Notes under the pieces: model-generated
Told to the model about the DNA's origin: nothing
The model's database searches: none
Seen by the model: the letters and a program-made list of their open reading frames with translations, nothing else
Part shown: positions 50,838-59,551 of the stretch, in pieces
Numbering within the stretch: position 1 is the stretch's first letter
How the letters are laid out: each line of letters opens with the position of its first letter
Program-made: the position numbers and the translations under genes
NCBI GenBank assembly: GCA_035517615.1
Contig: DATIYM010000019.1
Location: forward strand, 32,818 to 96,817
From: AG25 sp035517615
Lineage (GTDB): Bacteria; Gemmatimonadota; Gemmatimonadetes; Gemmatimonadales; GWC2-71-9
DNA: 64,000 nucleotides
Direction of reading: 5' to 3'

Positions 50838-53032
50838 GCGGTAAACCCTCCGTCCACGACGAGTGTGCTGCCGGTCATGTAGCGTGAGGCGTCGCTGGCG
50901 AGGAACACCAGCGCACCGCGGTAATCGTCGGGCGCCGCCATGCGGCGGAGCGGCGTACGTGAGGCGTAGCGTTCGATGAAATAGGGTTCCTGCCCGTTCG
51001 CGACCCCTCCGGGCACGAGCGTATTCACGCGGACGCCGTAGCCGCCCCAGTGCGTCGCGAGGAAGCGGGTGAGCGCGCCGATGGCGCCTTTGCTCGCGGG
51101 ATAGGCGGGCGACTTGATGGGTGGCTCCGCGCCGTCGGGACGGACGTACAGCGAAGGATCGGGCCCGACGAGGCCATAGGTGGACCCGATATTGATGATG
51201 CTCCCCGAGCCTGCGGCCGCCATCATCGAGCCGAGGATCTGCGACGGCAGGAAGACGCCGGTCACGTTGACATCCATCACCCGGCGCCACTCTGCGAGCG
51301 GGACGTCTTCGAGCCGGCGGGCTCGCGCGGCAGTGTCGTGACCCCACTGCTCGACCTTGTCATTGATGGCCGCGTTGTTCACGAGGACATCGAGCCGGCC
51401 GAAGCGGTCCTCGAGCATCTGCTGCAGCAGCTCGATGTCCTCACCATCGACCACACTTGCCGGGAACGCGCAGACGGGGCCGTGCGTGCGGGTCTCGAGC
51501 TCAGCGGCGACAACCGCGACCCGCGTGTGCGGCAGATCGACGAGCACCACGCTGGCGCCGGCATTCAGCAGGGCCGTCGCGTGCTGTTGGCCCAGGAGGC
51601 CGGCAGCGCCGGTCACGACGGCGACGCGTCCCTGGAGCGAAAAGAGGCCGTCGTTCGCGGGCTGGCGGTTCACGCGGGGGCGCGTGTCGAAGTTTGCCGT
51701 GCGGCGAAACGAAGGACGAATCGGCTCACCGCGCAGGGCTTCCCGTACCCGGTTGTCCTGGACGGCATCCCGCAGGATGCTCAGCGCTTCCTCATATGCG
51801 CCCAGCACGTGTTCGATTTCCGAATCGCCGTGCGAAAAGCTCAGCGTGTGCGTGCCGCTCCACAGCACGCCGCGCCCGATGAGCTCCTGTTGCACCAGCG
51901 ATTTCATCTCGAGCGCGGTGGCGGTTCCCTGCGCAGGCTCGGCGGGCACATCGAAGGTGACGAGGCTCCGCGCCGCCGGACCGATGCAGCGCGTGAGGTG
52001 ATCGATGCCGAGCGCGCGGGCGATGAAGTTGTAGCCGTCCTGAAGGCGCTCCCCCTGCGCCGCGAGATGCGCCGGCACATCGTGCGCGACGAGTTCCGAA
52101 AGCGTGGCCTGTGCCGCCGCGAGGGAGAGGGCCTCGCCGCCGAAGGTCGTATAGAAGAACACGTCCCGCTCGAGCCGCGCGAGCACATCGCGACGTCCAC
52201 ACAGAACGGACAACGGCATCCCGTTCGCGATCGCTTTGGAGAAGGTGGTGAGATCGGGCGTGACGGCGTAGCGGGCTTGCGCCCCGCCGATGGCGAGGCG
52301 GAACCCGGTCCACATCTCATCAAAAATCAGGAGCGAGCCGTTCCTGGTGCAGCGCTCGCGGACTCCGGCCAAAAAGTCCCGCTCCGGTTCTGCGAACGTG
52401 ACGGGCTCGAGAATCACGCACGCCACATCGGCGTCGAGCGCGCGATCGAGCGACGCGAGGTCGTTGTACTCGAAGGTGTAGGTGAGATCGCGGACCGCTT
52501 CGGGGACACCGACGCGCTTGTCGGTGACGGAGACGTACCAGTCGTGCCAGCCGTGATAGCCGCAGCACAGCACCTTCTCGCGCCCGGTAAACGCGCGGGC
52601 CAGGCGGATGGCGGCGCTCGTGACATCGGCGCCGGTCTTCGAGAACCGCACCGCCTGCGCGCTCGGCACGAGACTGCGGATCTGCTCCGCGACTTCGACT
52701 TCGAGAGGGTGCATGAGGCTGAACGTGATTCCGTCAGCGAGCTGACGGCGGATCGCCTCATCCACGGCTGGATAGGCGTAGCCCAAAACCAGCGGGCCGA
52801 TCGCCATGTTCAGGTCGACGTATTCGTTTCCGTCCACGTCCCACACCCGCGCACCCCGTCCGCGACGCAGATACTTGGGCGCAACGCCCAACACGTGTTG
52901 GGTCGGACCCTTGGCGAGCGTTTGCGTGCCGCCCGGAATGAGACCCTGCGCCCGCTGCCACAGGCGCTCGGATTCGGCGATTGCCGGCACATGGCGGCGC
53001 GGCAGCGCCACGGTCCCGTGCGGCACGGTCAT
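50831..53032 (-). CDS. Class III aminotransferase fused to SDR oxidoreductase
   Basis: A 733-residue two-domain enzyme. Residues 20-430 are a PLP aminotransferase/aminomutase of the glutamate-semialdehyde aminomutase type (Asp238 in LLIFDEMWTGFR; Schiff-base Lys266 in TTFSKAIANG). Residues 465-733 are a short-chain dehydrogenase with NAD loop TGAAGLLGQ (474-482), Ser617, Tyr644 and Lys648 all present. The pair could oxidise and aminate one sugar position, feeding the NeuB-like step. ATG 53032 overlaps the SpsF-like gene (ATGA). There is no haem-synthesis neighbour to support a GSA aminomutase role. Confidence 0.9.
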   Translation of the reverse strand: MTVPHGTVALPRRHVPAIAESERLWQRAQGLIPGGTQTLAKGPTQHVLGVAPKYLRRGRGARVWDVDGNEYVDLNMAIGPLVLGYAYPAVDEAIRRQLADGITFSLMHPLEVEVAEQIRSLVPSAQAVRFSKTGADVTSAAIRLARAFTGREKVLCCGYHGWHDWYVSVTDKRVGVPEAVRDLTYTFEYNDLASLDRALDADVACVILEPVTFAEPERDFLAGVRERCTRNGSLLIFDEMWTGFRLAIGGAQARYAVTPDLTTFSKAIANGMPLSVLCGRRDVLARLERDVFFYTTFGGEALSLAAAQATLSELVAHDVPAHLAAQGERLQDGYNFIARALGIDHLTRCIGPAARSLVTFDVPAEPAQGTATALEMKSLVQQELIGRGVLWSGTHTLSFSHGDSEIEHVLGAYEEALSILRDAVQDNRVREALRGEPIRPSFRRTANFDTRPRVNRQPANDGLFSLQGRVAVVTGAAGLLGQQHATALLNAGASVVLVDLPHTRVAVVAAELETRTHGPVCAFPASVVDGEDIELLQQMLEDRFGRLDVLVNNAAINDKVEQWGHDTAARARRLEDVPLAEWRRVMDVNVTGVFLPSQILGSMMAAAGSGSIINIGSTYGLVGPDPSLYVRPDGAEPPIKSPAYPASKGAIGALTRFLATHWGGYGVRVNTLVPGGVANGQEPYFIERYASRTPLRRMAAPDDYRGALVFLASDASRYMTGSTLVVDGGFTAW

Positions 53033-53844
53033 GAGGCGATCTCCTCGTGTGCCCTGTGGCGTTCGACGGTCCGCAGCTCGGCGGCGTGATGGCGATACCA
53101 GCTCACGCCGCGATACGACGCGTTCAGCGCCGTGACGCGGGGGTGGGAATCGAGGTAGTGGACGATGTCGGCGGCCCCAAACAGCCGATCGGTCGGGTAC
53201 AGCGCATCGAACACCCGGCGAATCGCCTCATAGTCTTCGATGTAGTCGAGCACGATGCGATGGCTGCGCGAGAGATCAGCTCCGGTTTCGAGCGTCACAT
53301 TCCCGACGCGGAACAGCTCCGGCTGATCCCAGATGAACGGCGTTGTGTGTTCCCGCTCGAAGTCGCGGTGTGCCCGTTCCCAGGCGGTGTGTAGGGCGGC
53401 CACGCTCATGACCTCCACGTCGTTCCCGTCGGGATAGGTCGCTGGGTGCAGGTTGCTCACGAAATCGCAGCGAGGCACGGCTGCGAGGTACGCGGCGATG
53501 ACGCGGTCCACGACTTCGGGATCGATGAGCGGGCAATCGGAAGGAATCTTGACGACGACGTCGGCGGAGAGGATGCGCGCGACCTGGTAATGGCGGTCGA
53601 GCAGATCCAGGGGACTGCCGCGGTAGTACGCCACGCGAGCGCGGCCGCACACCGTTTCGATGTCGTCGTCGTCCGGATCGGTGGTCGTCGCGACGACCAC
53701 GGTTCCCGCGAGGCGGGCATGCGCGAGCCTCGCGAGCATTTGCTCGAGCACGGTACTCTCGCCCAGCGGCAGCAGGACCTTGCCGGGCAGGCGGGACGAG
53801 CCCATTCGCGCCTGGACGACCGTCACGACCGAGGTCGCCGTCAC
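53029..53844 (-). CDS. SpsF/NeuA-like cytidylyltransferase
   Basis: A 271-residue nucleotidyltransferase of the SpsF family. The N-terminal VVTVVQARMGSSRLPGKVLLPLG (in part QARMGSSRLPGK) is the nucleotide-binding loop; SDCPLIDPEVVDRVI near residue 100 and the C-terminal acidic region fit the family. It likely activates the sugar acid as a CMP derivative, or acts on a related sugar. GTG 53844 overlaps the GT-B-like gene stop (GTGA). Confidence 0.88.
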   Translation of the reverse strand: MTATSVVTVVQARMGSSRLPGKVLLPLGESTVLEQMLARLAHARLAGTVVVATTTDPDDDDIETVCGRARVAYYRGSPLDLLDRHYQVARILSADVVVKIPSDCPLIDPEVVDRVIAAYLAAVPRCDFVSNLHPATYPDGNDVEVMSVAALHTAWERAHRDFEREHTTPFIWDQPELFRVGNVTLETGADLSRSHRIVLDYIEDYEAIRRVFDALYPTDRLFGAADIVHYLDSHPRVTALNASYRGVSWYRHHAAELRTVERHRAHEEIAS

Positions 53845-54845
53845 GAGGCGCGCTTCCACAGCACCCGAGGGCGCTCCGCGGCAGCGAGCAACTCGTCACA
53901 CACGTGCGCGATCCTCCGCGCCGAGGTTCCGCCATTTTGCATCGGTTGCAGGCGCTGGAGCTGTGCGAGATCGAAGTACGAGTGGCACTCCTTGCCGAGC
54001 GCGAGGCCGACGTACACGCACGTCGAGTACTGGGTGATCAGGACGTCGCAGTTCGCGATCATGTGATTCGTGTTGCCCGAGGTGAAGATCAGCGCGTCGG
54101 GGAGCACCGCGCGCACTTCGGTAGCGGAGCGCTCCACGACTTCATTGGGGTGGAGCTTCACGATCACCGGCCGCCCGGCCGCGAGGTCCCGCGCCCGCGC
54201 GAGGAAACGCAGCCGGTTGTCGGGCTTGAACGTCTCGCGCGTGTCCGAGGTCGCGACCAGGACGTAGCCCTGGTGCGGAAAGTCGTTCTCGAGATAGCGC
54301 CGGCAGTTGTCGAGATTGGGGATGCCCGTGATCACGAGGCGCTCAGGAGGGATCCCCTTCGAGATGAAGAACTCGCGGTAGCCCGCCGACGCGACGCAGA
54401 ACTTGTCGTACGCGAGCGAGAGCCCGGTGGCCGCCGTGCTCGAAAGCCAGCGCGGCAGGCCGAGCGAGCGGAGCAGCCGGTAGCCGATGTGCTCGGGGTC
54501 GGTCATGCCTTCCTGGACCAGCACCAGCGGCTTGTCGCGCACATTTCTGGGGATGATGAGATCCGAGCAGGTGAGGACCAGATCGTAGGCTTCGCGGGCG
54601 CCGCGCTCATCGCGCGGCAGGCCGTGCTCTTCGAGGTAGTGCTCGGCCAGGCGGCGCATGGCGCCGCCCAGTACCGTAAAATCGAGCAGCCCGCGACGCG
54701 AGAGGAGTCGGAGCAGCCCATCGCAGTAGTAGGGAGTGTAGAAACACTCGTGATGCGAGAGATAACCGCCGATCTCGTGCATCATGGACGTCTGATGCAG
54801 CGAGCCGCAGATGAGCAGAATGCGCCGGCGCGATTGCGTAGCCAT
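53841..54845 (-). CDS. GT-B-fold glycosyltransferase/epimerase-like protein of the surface-sugar operon
   Basis: A 334-residue cytoplasmic protein. The C-terminal half reads like a GT-B nucleotide-sugar domain (GYVLVATSDTRETFKPDN, VIVKLHPNE, ANCDVLITQYSTCVYVGLALGKE), as in CDP-glycerol transferases and capsule-type glycosyltransferases. The N-terminal half is not recognisable. It is the first gene of the coupled operon, so the promoter should lie in 54846-54973. Transfer of the CMP-activated sugar to a surface acceptor is a reasonable guess. Confidence 0.72.
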   Translation of the reverse strand: MATQSRRRILLICGSLHQTSMMHEIGGYLSHHECFYTPYYCDGLLRLLSRRGLLDFTVLGGAMRRLAEHYLEEHGLPRDERGAREAYDLVLTCSDLIIPRNVRDKPLVLVQEGMTDPEHIGYRLLRSLGLPRWLSSTAATGLSLAYDKFCVASAGYREFFISKGIPPERLVITGIPNLDNCRRYLENDFPHQGYVLVATSDTRETFKPDNRLRFLARARDLAAGRPVIVKLHPNEVVERSATEVRAVLPDALIFTSGNTNHMIANCDVLITQYSTCVYVGLALGKECHSYFDLAQLQRLQPMQNGGTSARRIAHVCDELLAAAERPRVLWKRAS

Positions 54846-54936
54846 GCCGGGACATCATGGTAGGTGCCGGATCCAACGGCACGACCACCGGATCGTCACT
54901 GTCCTGTAACCGTTTCCCCACAAACCGTTACCGATT

Positions 54937-54952
54937 CATGAACTGGTTCATG
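54937..54952. promoter_or_regulatory. Palindrome upstream of the surface-sugar operon
   Basis: CATGAACTGGTTCATG is a perfect 7-bp inverted repeat with a 2-base centre, about 90 bases upstream of the operon's first gene. A second, imperfect inverted repeat (GTAACCGTTT with AAACCGTTAC, 54907-54931) lies beside it. These are typical sizes for regulator sites; no regulator is assigned. Confidence 0.4.
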
Positions 54953-54973
54953 TCGGGCGCAGCTGCGCGTTGG

Positions 54974-55360
54974 TTAAGCCGTGGTGGTGTTCGGCTCAGG
55001 AGGGTGCTGGAGATCGCCGATCGTTCTCCGGAGAACTCTGATGCGTTGGCGCAGCTCGCGCCACCCGTCGCGGATCAGGTAGTCGGGGGCGTGCCGTTCG
55101 CATTGCCGGGCAAACGCCTGTTCGGCTGCTCCGAGTCCCAGGATGTGTGACCAGGTGACCCCCGCGATGCTCTCCTGATATTCCCACACGTCGCCTTCGA
55201 TGCCCACGTACAGCGTGAACGTGTCAGCGCCGGCGGTGACCGGGTGGCCCAGCGCCCACCCTCGAAAGAACAGCCGGTGCGAATTCTCGGCGAGGAGCAC
55301 GAGCTCATTCGGGGGTCCGAGCGCGGCGACGAGACGGTCGGGAAGCGATTTCACGATCAC
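54974..55360 (-). CDS. Hypothetical protein
   Basis: A 128-residue soluble protein with no signal peptide. It has a beta-rich middle (LFFRGWALGHPV, TFTLYVGIEGDVWEY) and a helical, basic C-terminus. I recognise no family. GTG 55360 overlaps the stop of the small cysteine protein gene (GTGA), so both are probably translated together behind the response regulator. Confidence 0.65.
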   Translation of the reverse strand: MIVKSLPDRLVAALGPPNELVLLAENSHRLFFRGWALGHPVTAGADTFTLYVGIEGDVWEYQESIAGVTWSHILGLGAAEQAFARQCERHAPDYLIRDGWRELRQRIRVLRRTIGDLQHPPEPNTTTA

Positions 55361-55560
55361 AGCGCCGGCCGCTCGTCGCGCATCACGCGCCGCTCGATCT
55401 CGAGCGGCGCACTGGCCAGCAGTTTCTGGCAGTCAGGGCACATGCCCCGACCCGCTGTGCCGCGCACCCGTTGATGCGGCGCGACGTAGCGCCCAATCGG
55501 ACAGCGTGGGTGGAGGTGATAGTTTGGCGACCGAGGCGTGTGCCATGGCATGTACGACAT
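55357..55560 (-). CDS. Small cysteine-containing (zinc-ribbon-like) protein
   Basis: A 67-residue protein whose ATG 55560 is preceded by GGGAGGA at 7 bases. HPRCPIG (near residue 17-23) and MCPDCQ (near 40-45) give three cysteines and flanking histidines that could bind one zinc. It lies 25 bases behind the response regulator and overlaps the next hypothetical gene. A longer start at GTG 55599 would run into the regulator gene and has no ribosome site. Confidence 0.65.
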   Translation of the reverse strand: MSYMPWHTPRSPNYHLHPRCPIGRYVAPHQRVRGTAGRGMCPDCQKLLASAPLEIERRVMRDERPAL

Positions 55561-55585
55561 TGCTGGTCCTCCCGGGAATACGTGT

Positions 55586-56407
55586 TCAGAGCCGCTCACT
55601 CACTGGAGCATGAAAGCGGTATCCGGTGCCCCGAACCGCGTCGATCGCGGTCCCTGCCTCGCCGAGTTTTTTGCGCATCCGCTGGACGTGCATGTCGACT
55701 GTTCGGGTTGCAACCCGCGCTTTCGTTCCCCAGACGGTCTCGAGCAATTGCGCCCGGCTCTGCACGCGGCCTTCCTGCTGCATCAAGACCCGCAGCAGAT
55801 CGAACTCCGTGGCGGTCAGGCGAATCTCGCGGCCGTTCACGGAGACCCGATGTTCCGCGGTGTCGAGTGTGAGCGGGCCGGCCCACAAACGACTGCCCCG
55901 CCGCGGCGGAGGCGGCGCGAGCAGCCGGCGTAGAATGGCCCGGACTCTGAGCACGAGCTCGTCGGGTGCGAACGGCTTGACGACACAGTCGTCCGCGCCA
56001 AGCATGAGTCCCCGAATGCGGTCGTTATCACGAGCGCTGTTCGTGAGCAGGAGGATGCCCATGTCTTTGGTCTCCTCGAGCCCGCGCAGGTCGGGCAGCA
56101 GGTCGTATCCCGACGCGTCTTCGAGCGCCGAGTCGAGCACGACGAGCATCGGCCGCTCACGGCGGGTCCTCGCGAGTGCGTCATTGGCGGTAGTGGCGGT
56201 GCTGACCGAATACCCCGCCTTCGCGAGATGAAAGGCGGCCAGCGCGGAAATCTCGGGTTCGCTGCTGCTGATCAGGACGAGCGGCGTGGCGTCCCCGGCA
56301 CGAGCGGGAAAGGGGATGGGAGAAGGGTGAGTGCGCGTGCGCAGAGCGAGTCCGAAGATGCGAAGGAACAGTCCGAACGTGCCGCGGGGTTGTGACTGTT
56401 GTGTCAC
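55586..56407 (-). CDS. OmpR-family two-component response regulator
   Basis: A 273-residue regulator with a receiver domain (about 45-160; phospho-acceptor Asp in MLVVLDSALEDASGYDLL, Lys in CVVKPFAPDEL) and a winged-helix DNA-binding domain (about 180-270; RTVDMHVQRMRKKLGEAG). The first ~40 residues, rich in Arg/Phe, are an unusual extension before the receiver. GTG 56407 is preferred. No histidine kinase is adjacent, so it is an orphan regulator here. Confidence 0.9.
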   Translation of the reverse strand: MTQQSQPRGTFGLFLRIFGLALRTRTHPSPIPFPARAGDATPLVLISSSEPEISALAAFHLAKAGYSVSTATTANDALARTRRERPMLVVLDSALEDASGYDLLPDLRGLEETKDMGILLLTNSARDNDRIRGLMLGADDCVVKPFAPDELVLRVRAILRRLLAPPPPRRGSRLWAGPLTLDTAEHRVSVNGREIRLTATEFDLLRVLMQQEGRVQSRAQLLETVWGTKARVATRTVDMHVQRMRKKLGEAGTAIDAVRGTGYRFHAPVSERL

Positions 56408-56466
56408 GATCCTGCGTTGCTCCCGTAAAACGTCTCCCCTGGGAATACACCTAGTCCCGATCACGA

Positions 56467-56490
56467 CAACCGGGGCGTTCGCCCCGGTTG
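56467..56490 (-). terminator. Hairpin after the phosphoesterase gene
   Basis: CAACCGGGGC and GCCCCGGTTG form a perfect 10-bp stem around a 4-base loop, 14 bases past the phospholipase C-like gene stop. No T-run follows, but the stem is very GC-rich and stable. Confidence 0.7.
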
Positions 56491-56504
56491 CCGTTCGATA
56501 CGGG

Positions 56505-58430
56505 TTATTCGCCTTTGTGCTTGAAGTCGAACATGTCCATCAGGTCTCCGATCGCCGGAGCATTGACCGGAACGTAGGGATTCTCGCCCTTCACGATGGG
56601 ATTGGGGAGGTTGTCCCGTCCGCTCGGCGCGATGGCCTCGAGCCCCCAGTTCGCCTCGACGAACTTGTCGAATGAGACGTGATCCCCGTAGGTGTGCACC
56701 ATCCCCACACCCTTTGAATAGGGCGAGACCACGATGAGCGGGATGCGGGTCCCGTCGCCGAAGAAATCGAGCGGCTGGACGTAACCCGAATCCCAATACC
56801 CGCCGCCCTCGTCCACGGTGATCATGATTGCGGTCTCGTTCCAAAGCGCCTTATTCGCCTGCAGCGCCAGGACAATCTTCTTCGTGAAGGCCTCGAACAG
56901 GTCCCACTTGGACGACGCCGGGTGCCCGTCCAGGAACGCGTCCGGCTTGACGATCGAGACAGCGGGCAGCGTGCCGTTCTGGATGTCGGCGTAGAAATCC
57001 TGGATGTCCTTATTGTTCGCGCGTAACGCGGGGTTCGTCATGATCTGCGTCGAGTAGAGGAACGGATTGCAGATGTTGCAGTAAGTCGTATCCTCGCCGG
57101 TCTCGGCGCCGTTATTCCATCCTTCACCGTAATACTTCCACGAGACGCGGTGCTCGGAGAGCAGCAGGCCGATGTTACGCTGCCGCGTGGGGGAAATCGT
57201 GAACTCCTTCGGGCCGAGCGGCGCCGGCTGGCCATTGCCCAGATAGCCGGGATTGTAGTTGTTGACGAGGTAATAGCCGTCTTTCCGGCAATCGCCGCCG
57301 CGGAACACCTTATACGGCAGCGACCGCAGGTAGGTCATGACGGAGTCCACGCCGGGCTGGGTCACGTCCGCGCAGTTCACGTACGATCCGCCGCCATAGC
57401 CGTCCTGCGTGTACCAGTTGTTCGTGTGCGGCTGCGCGTTGGGATTCTCGATCTGATTGACGGGCGGAGTCGCGGGATTGCCGTTGGCGTCGGCATAGAA
57501 AATCGTCTGCCCGTAGCCGAGCGCGAGGTGATTGGCGCCCGTCCCACCCTGGACGGCCTGATGGAAGTTGTCGTTCAGAGAATATTCGCTGGCCAATCCC
57601 GTGAGGTAGCTGCCATCGCCGGCGAGCGGGTTGTAGACGCCCATCGCCGTTGCGCCTTCACCAGTTGTTTGGTCGGTAAAGTTCGCGGGGAGCGGGTTAC
57701 CGTTGCTTCCGGCGCCGACAGTGGTCTCGACCCAGGGAAACAAATCACTGCGGCAGCCGCTCGGATTCATCGGCGTGGCGGCGTGGATGTCACAGTCGAG
57801 CTGCTGCCACATCTGGAAGAACCGATGCACGGGGCTCGACGCGTAGTCGTCTTCCGAGATGTAGTGCGTGATCGTGAACGGCCCGTTTGGCAGCACCGGG
57901 AAGCGCGGGTCGATCATGTGCCCAGGAGGTAGGCCTGAGCCGCCGGTGGTGAGCAGCTTCACGTCTCCTGGGAGCAACGCCGGTTCGGTCGCCGCAGCCG
58001 CCGCGACTGTTGGGAACGGTGCCTTCGATGGCGTGCCGTCGGTGTTGATGCGTGGCAGCGCGCTGTACAGCGCCGTACGCCGGGGATGGAGCGAGTAGGG
58101 TCCGGAATCGACGGCCAGCCATTGCGCGGCGCGAGCGAAGTTCGGTCCCGGACTTCCGTCGGCCTTGATGATCCCCTCCGACAACAGATTCCAGACCTTC
58201 TGCCCGTGCTTGGGGACGAACGTCCCGAAGAGATGATCGAACGTGCGATTCTCACCGATGATGTAGATGACGTGCTTGATCGGTGTCCGCGTGATGCGAT
58301 CGTTCCAATCGCCACCCGGCGATGCCGCCACTGCCTGTGACGCGTGGTGAGACGGCACGAGCGCGCCGAATACTGCCCCGGCGCCGATCGTGCATACCGT
58401 CATCACGCGCGTGAGCGTTGAACTCCGCAT
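56505..58430 (-). CDS. Secreted phosphoesterase, phospholipase C family
   Basis: A 641-residue exported enzyme of the phospholipase C/acid phosphatase-like phosphoesterase family. After a signal peptide (about 1-35), the metal-binding opening KHVIYIIGENRTFDHLFGTF (IxENRTFDH, about 52-66) is followed by FDKF, SIVKPDAFLDGHP and MITVDEGGGYWD (about 560), which complete the family's metal and phosphate sites. GAGGAGG lies 7 bases before ATG 58430. It probably releases phosphate from lipids or esters outside the inner membrane. Confidence 0.9.
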   Translation of the reverse strand: MRSSTLTRVMTVCTIGAGAVFGALVPSHHASQAVAASPGGDWNDRITRTPIKHVIYIIGENRTFDHLFGTFVPKHGQKVWNLLSEGIIKADGSPGPNFARAAQWLAVDSGPYSLHPRRTALYSALPRINTDGTPSKAPFPTVAAAAATEPALLPGDVKLLTTGGSGLPPGHMIDPRFPVLPNGPFTITHYISEDDYASSPVHRFFQMWQQLDCDIHAATPMNPSGCRSDLFPWVETTVGAGSNGNPLPANFTDQTTGEGATAMGVYNPLAGDGSYLTGLASEYSLNDNFHQAVQGGTGANHLALGYGQTIFYADANGNPATPPVNQIENPNAQPHTNNWYTQDGYGGGSYVNCADVTQPGVDSVMTYLRSLPYKVFRGGDCRKDGYYLVNNYNPGYLGNGQPAPLGPKEFTISPTRQRNIGLLLSEHRVSWKYYGEGWNNGAETGEDTTYCNICNPFLYSTQIMTNPALRANNKDIQDFYADIQNGTLPAVSIVKPDAFLDGHPASSKWDLFEAFTKKIVLALQANKALWNETAIMITVDEGGGYWDSGYVQPLDFFGDGTRIPLIVVSPYSKGVGMVHTYGDHVSFDKFVEANWGLEAIAPSGRDNLPNPIVKGENPYVPVNAPAIGDLMDMFDFKHKGE

Positions 58431-58530
58431 GACAGAGCCTCCTCGACTGATTTCCATCGACGCCGAACAGCAAGGCGAAAGTGGTTGCCGCGCACTTCGG
58501 GATCTGGTTCGCGAATGCGAGGACGCTGTA

Positions 58531-58559
58531 AGCTGGCGAGCGGTGCCGGCTCGCCAGCT
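58531..58559. repeat. Inverted repeat between divergent phosphoesterase and aldo/keto reductase genes
   Basis: AGCTGGCGAG at 58531-58540 and CTCGCCAGCT at 58550-58559 form a perfect 10-bp stem with a 9-base loop. It lies about 100 bases upstream of one gene and just upstream of the -10 box of the other, which fits an operator. Confidence 0.5.
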
Positions 58560-58576
58560 CCTCACGCGCGTACGGT

Positions 58577-58582
58577 TATGAT
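58577..58582 (+). promoter_or_regulatory. TATGAT -10 box, leaderless start for the aldo/keto reductase
   Basis: TATGAT is followed by five bases and then ATG 58588. There is no Shine-Dalgarno at a working distance; the GGAG here touches the ATG directly. Confidence 0.45.
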
Positions 58583-58587
58583 TGGAG

Positions 58588-59547
58588 ATGACGCGGCTCG
58601 GCCTCGGGCTCGCCGCCCTGGGGCGGCCGGGCTACATCAACCTCGATCACGCCCAGGACCTCGGAGACAACTACGAGCCGGCTGCCATGGAGCGCCATGC
58701 GCACACGGTGCTCGATGCGGCGTACGCCGGCGGCATCCGCTACTTCGACGTCGCGCGCTCCTACGGCAGGGCCGAGGAGTTCCTCGCTTCCTGGCTGGCG
58801 AGCCGGCGCATCGCGCCGGGCGCGGTGTTCGTCGCGTCGAAGTGGGGCTACACCTATACCGCGGGTTGGCACGTGACAGCCGATCGCCACGAGGTGAAGG
58901 ACCACTCGGTGGCCAATCTTCGGAACCAGCTCGCGGAGTCGAAAGCCAAGCTCGGTAGCCATCTCAAACTATACCAGATCCACTCGGCAACCCTCGAAAG
59001 CGGCGTGCTGGACGCCGCCGCCGTCATCGACGAGCTCGCGCGTCTCGAGCAATCCGGGGTCCAAGTGGGTCTCACACTCACGGGTACGTTGCAGGCTGAA
59101 GTGCTGCGACGCGCGCTGGGCATCCAACGCGGCGGCAAACGGGTGTTCGCTGCCGTCCAGGCCACCTGGAACCTGCTCGAGCGCAGCGCGGCCGCGGCAC
59201 TCGAGGCGGCGCACAGCGCCGGGATGCGCGTGATAATAAAGGAAGCGCTGGCGAACGGACGGTTGACCGAGCGCAACAGCGATCCGGCGTTCGCGTCCCG
59301 CATGGCCACGTTACGGGAAGAAGCGCGACGGTTGGCAACGAATATCGATGCGCTCGCGCTCGCCGCCGTGCTGAACCAGCCTTGGGCCGACGTCGTGCTC
59401 AGCGGTGCGGCGACCGCCGCGCAGCTTCAGTCCAACCTTCGCGCGGCGAACGTTCGGTGGGACTCACAGGCCACCGCGCGGCTTGCGGCCGTTACCATGG
59501 ACGCGAACGAATACTGGCGGGAGCGCAGCGCGCTCCCGTGGAACTAA
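58588..59547 (+). CDS. Aldo/keto reductase
   Basis: A 319-residue NADPH-dependent TIM-barrel reductase. Catalytic residues are visible: Asp in GGIRYFDVARSYG (about residue 54), Tyr in SYGRAEEFL, Lys in VFVASKWG and His in YQIHSATLE. The opening TRLGLGLAALGRPGYINLDHAQ (in part) fits the family. ATG 58588 is favoured over TTG 58582. Its stop lies only 4 bases from the stop of the convergent FAD reductase gene. Substrate unknown. Confidence 0.9.
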   Translation: MTRLGLGLAALGRPGYINLDHAQDLGDNYEPAAMERHAHTVLDAAYAGGIRYFDVARSYGRAEEFLASWLASRRIAPGAVFVASKWGYTYTAGWHVTADRHEVKDHSVANLRNQLAESKAKLGSHLKLYQIHSATLESGVLDAAAVIDELARLEQSGVQVGLTLTGTLQAEVLRRALGIQRGGKRVFAAVQATWNLLERSAAAALEAAHSAGMRVIIKEALANGRLTERNSDPAFASRMATLREEARRLATNIDALALAAVLNQPWADVVLSGAATAAQLQSNLRAANVRWDSQATARLAAVTMDANEYWRERSALPWN

Positions 59548-59551
59548 CCCT

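Noticed and set aside
51050..53089. 679-codon open frame antisense to the aminotransferase-SDR gene
   Set aside because: Composition is typical of a shadow frame and the sense strand has complete PLP and SDR motifs.
58485..58958. Frame starting upstream of the aldo/keto reductase
   Set aside because: It is a shifted frame over the reductase gene, with Arg/Gly-rich shadow composition and no motif.
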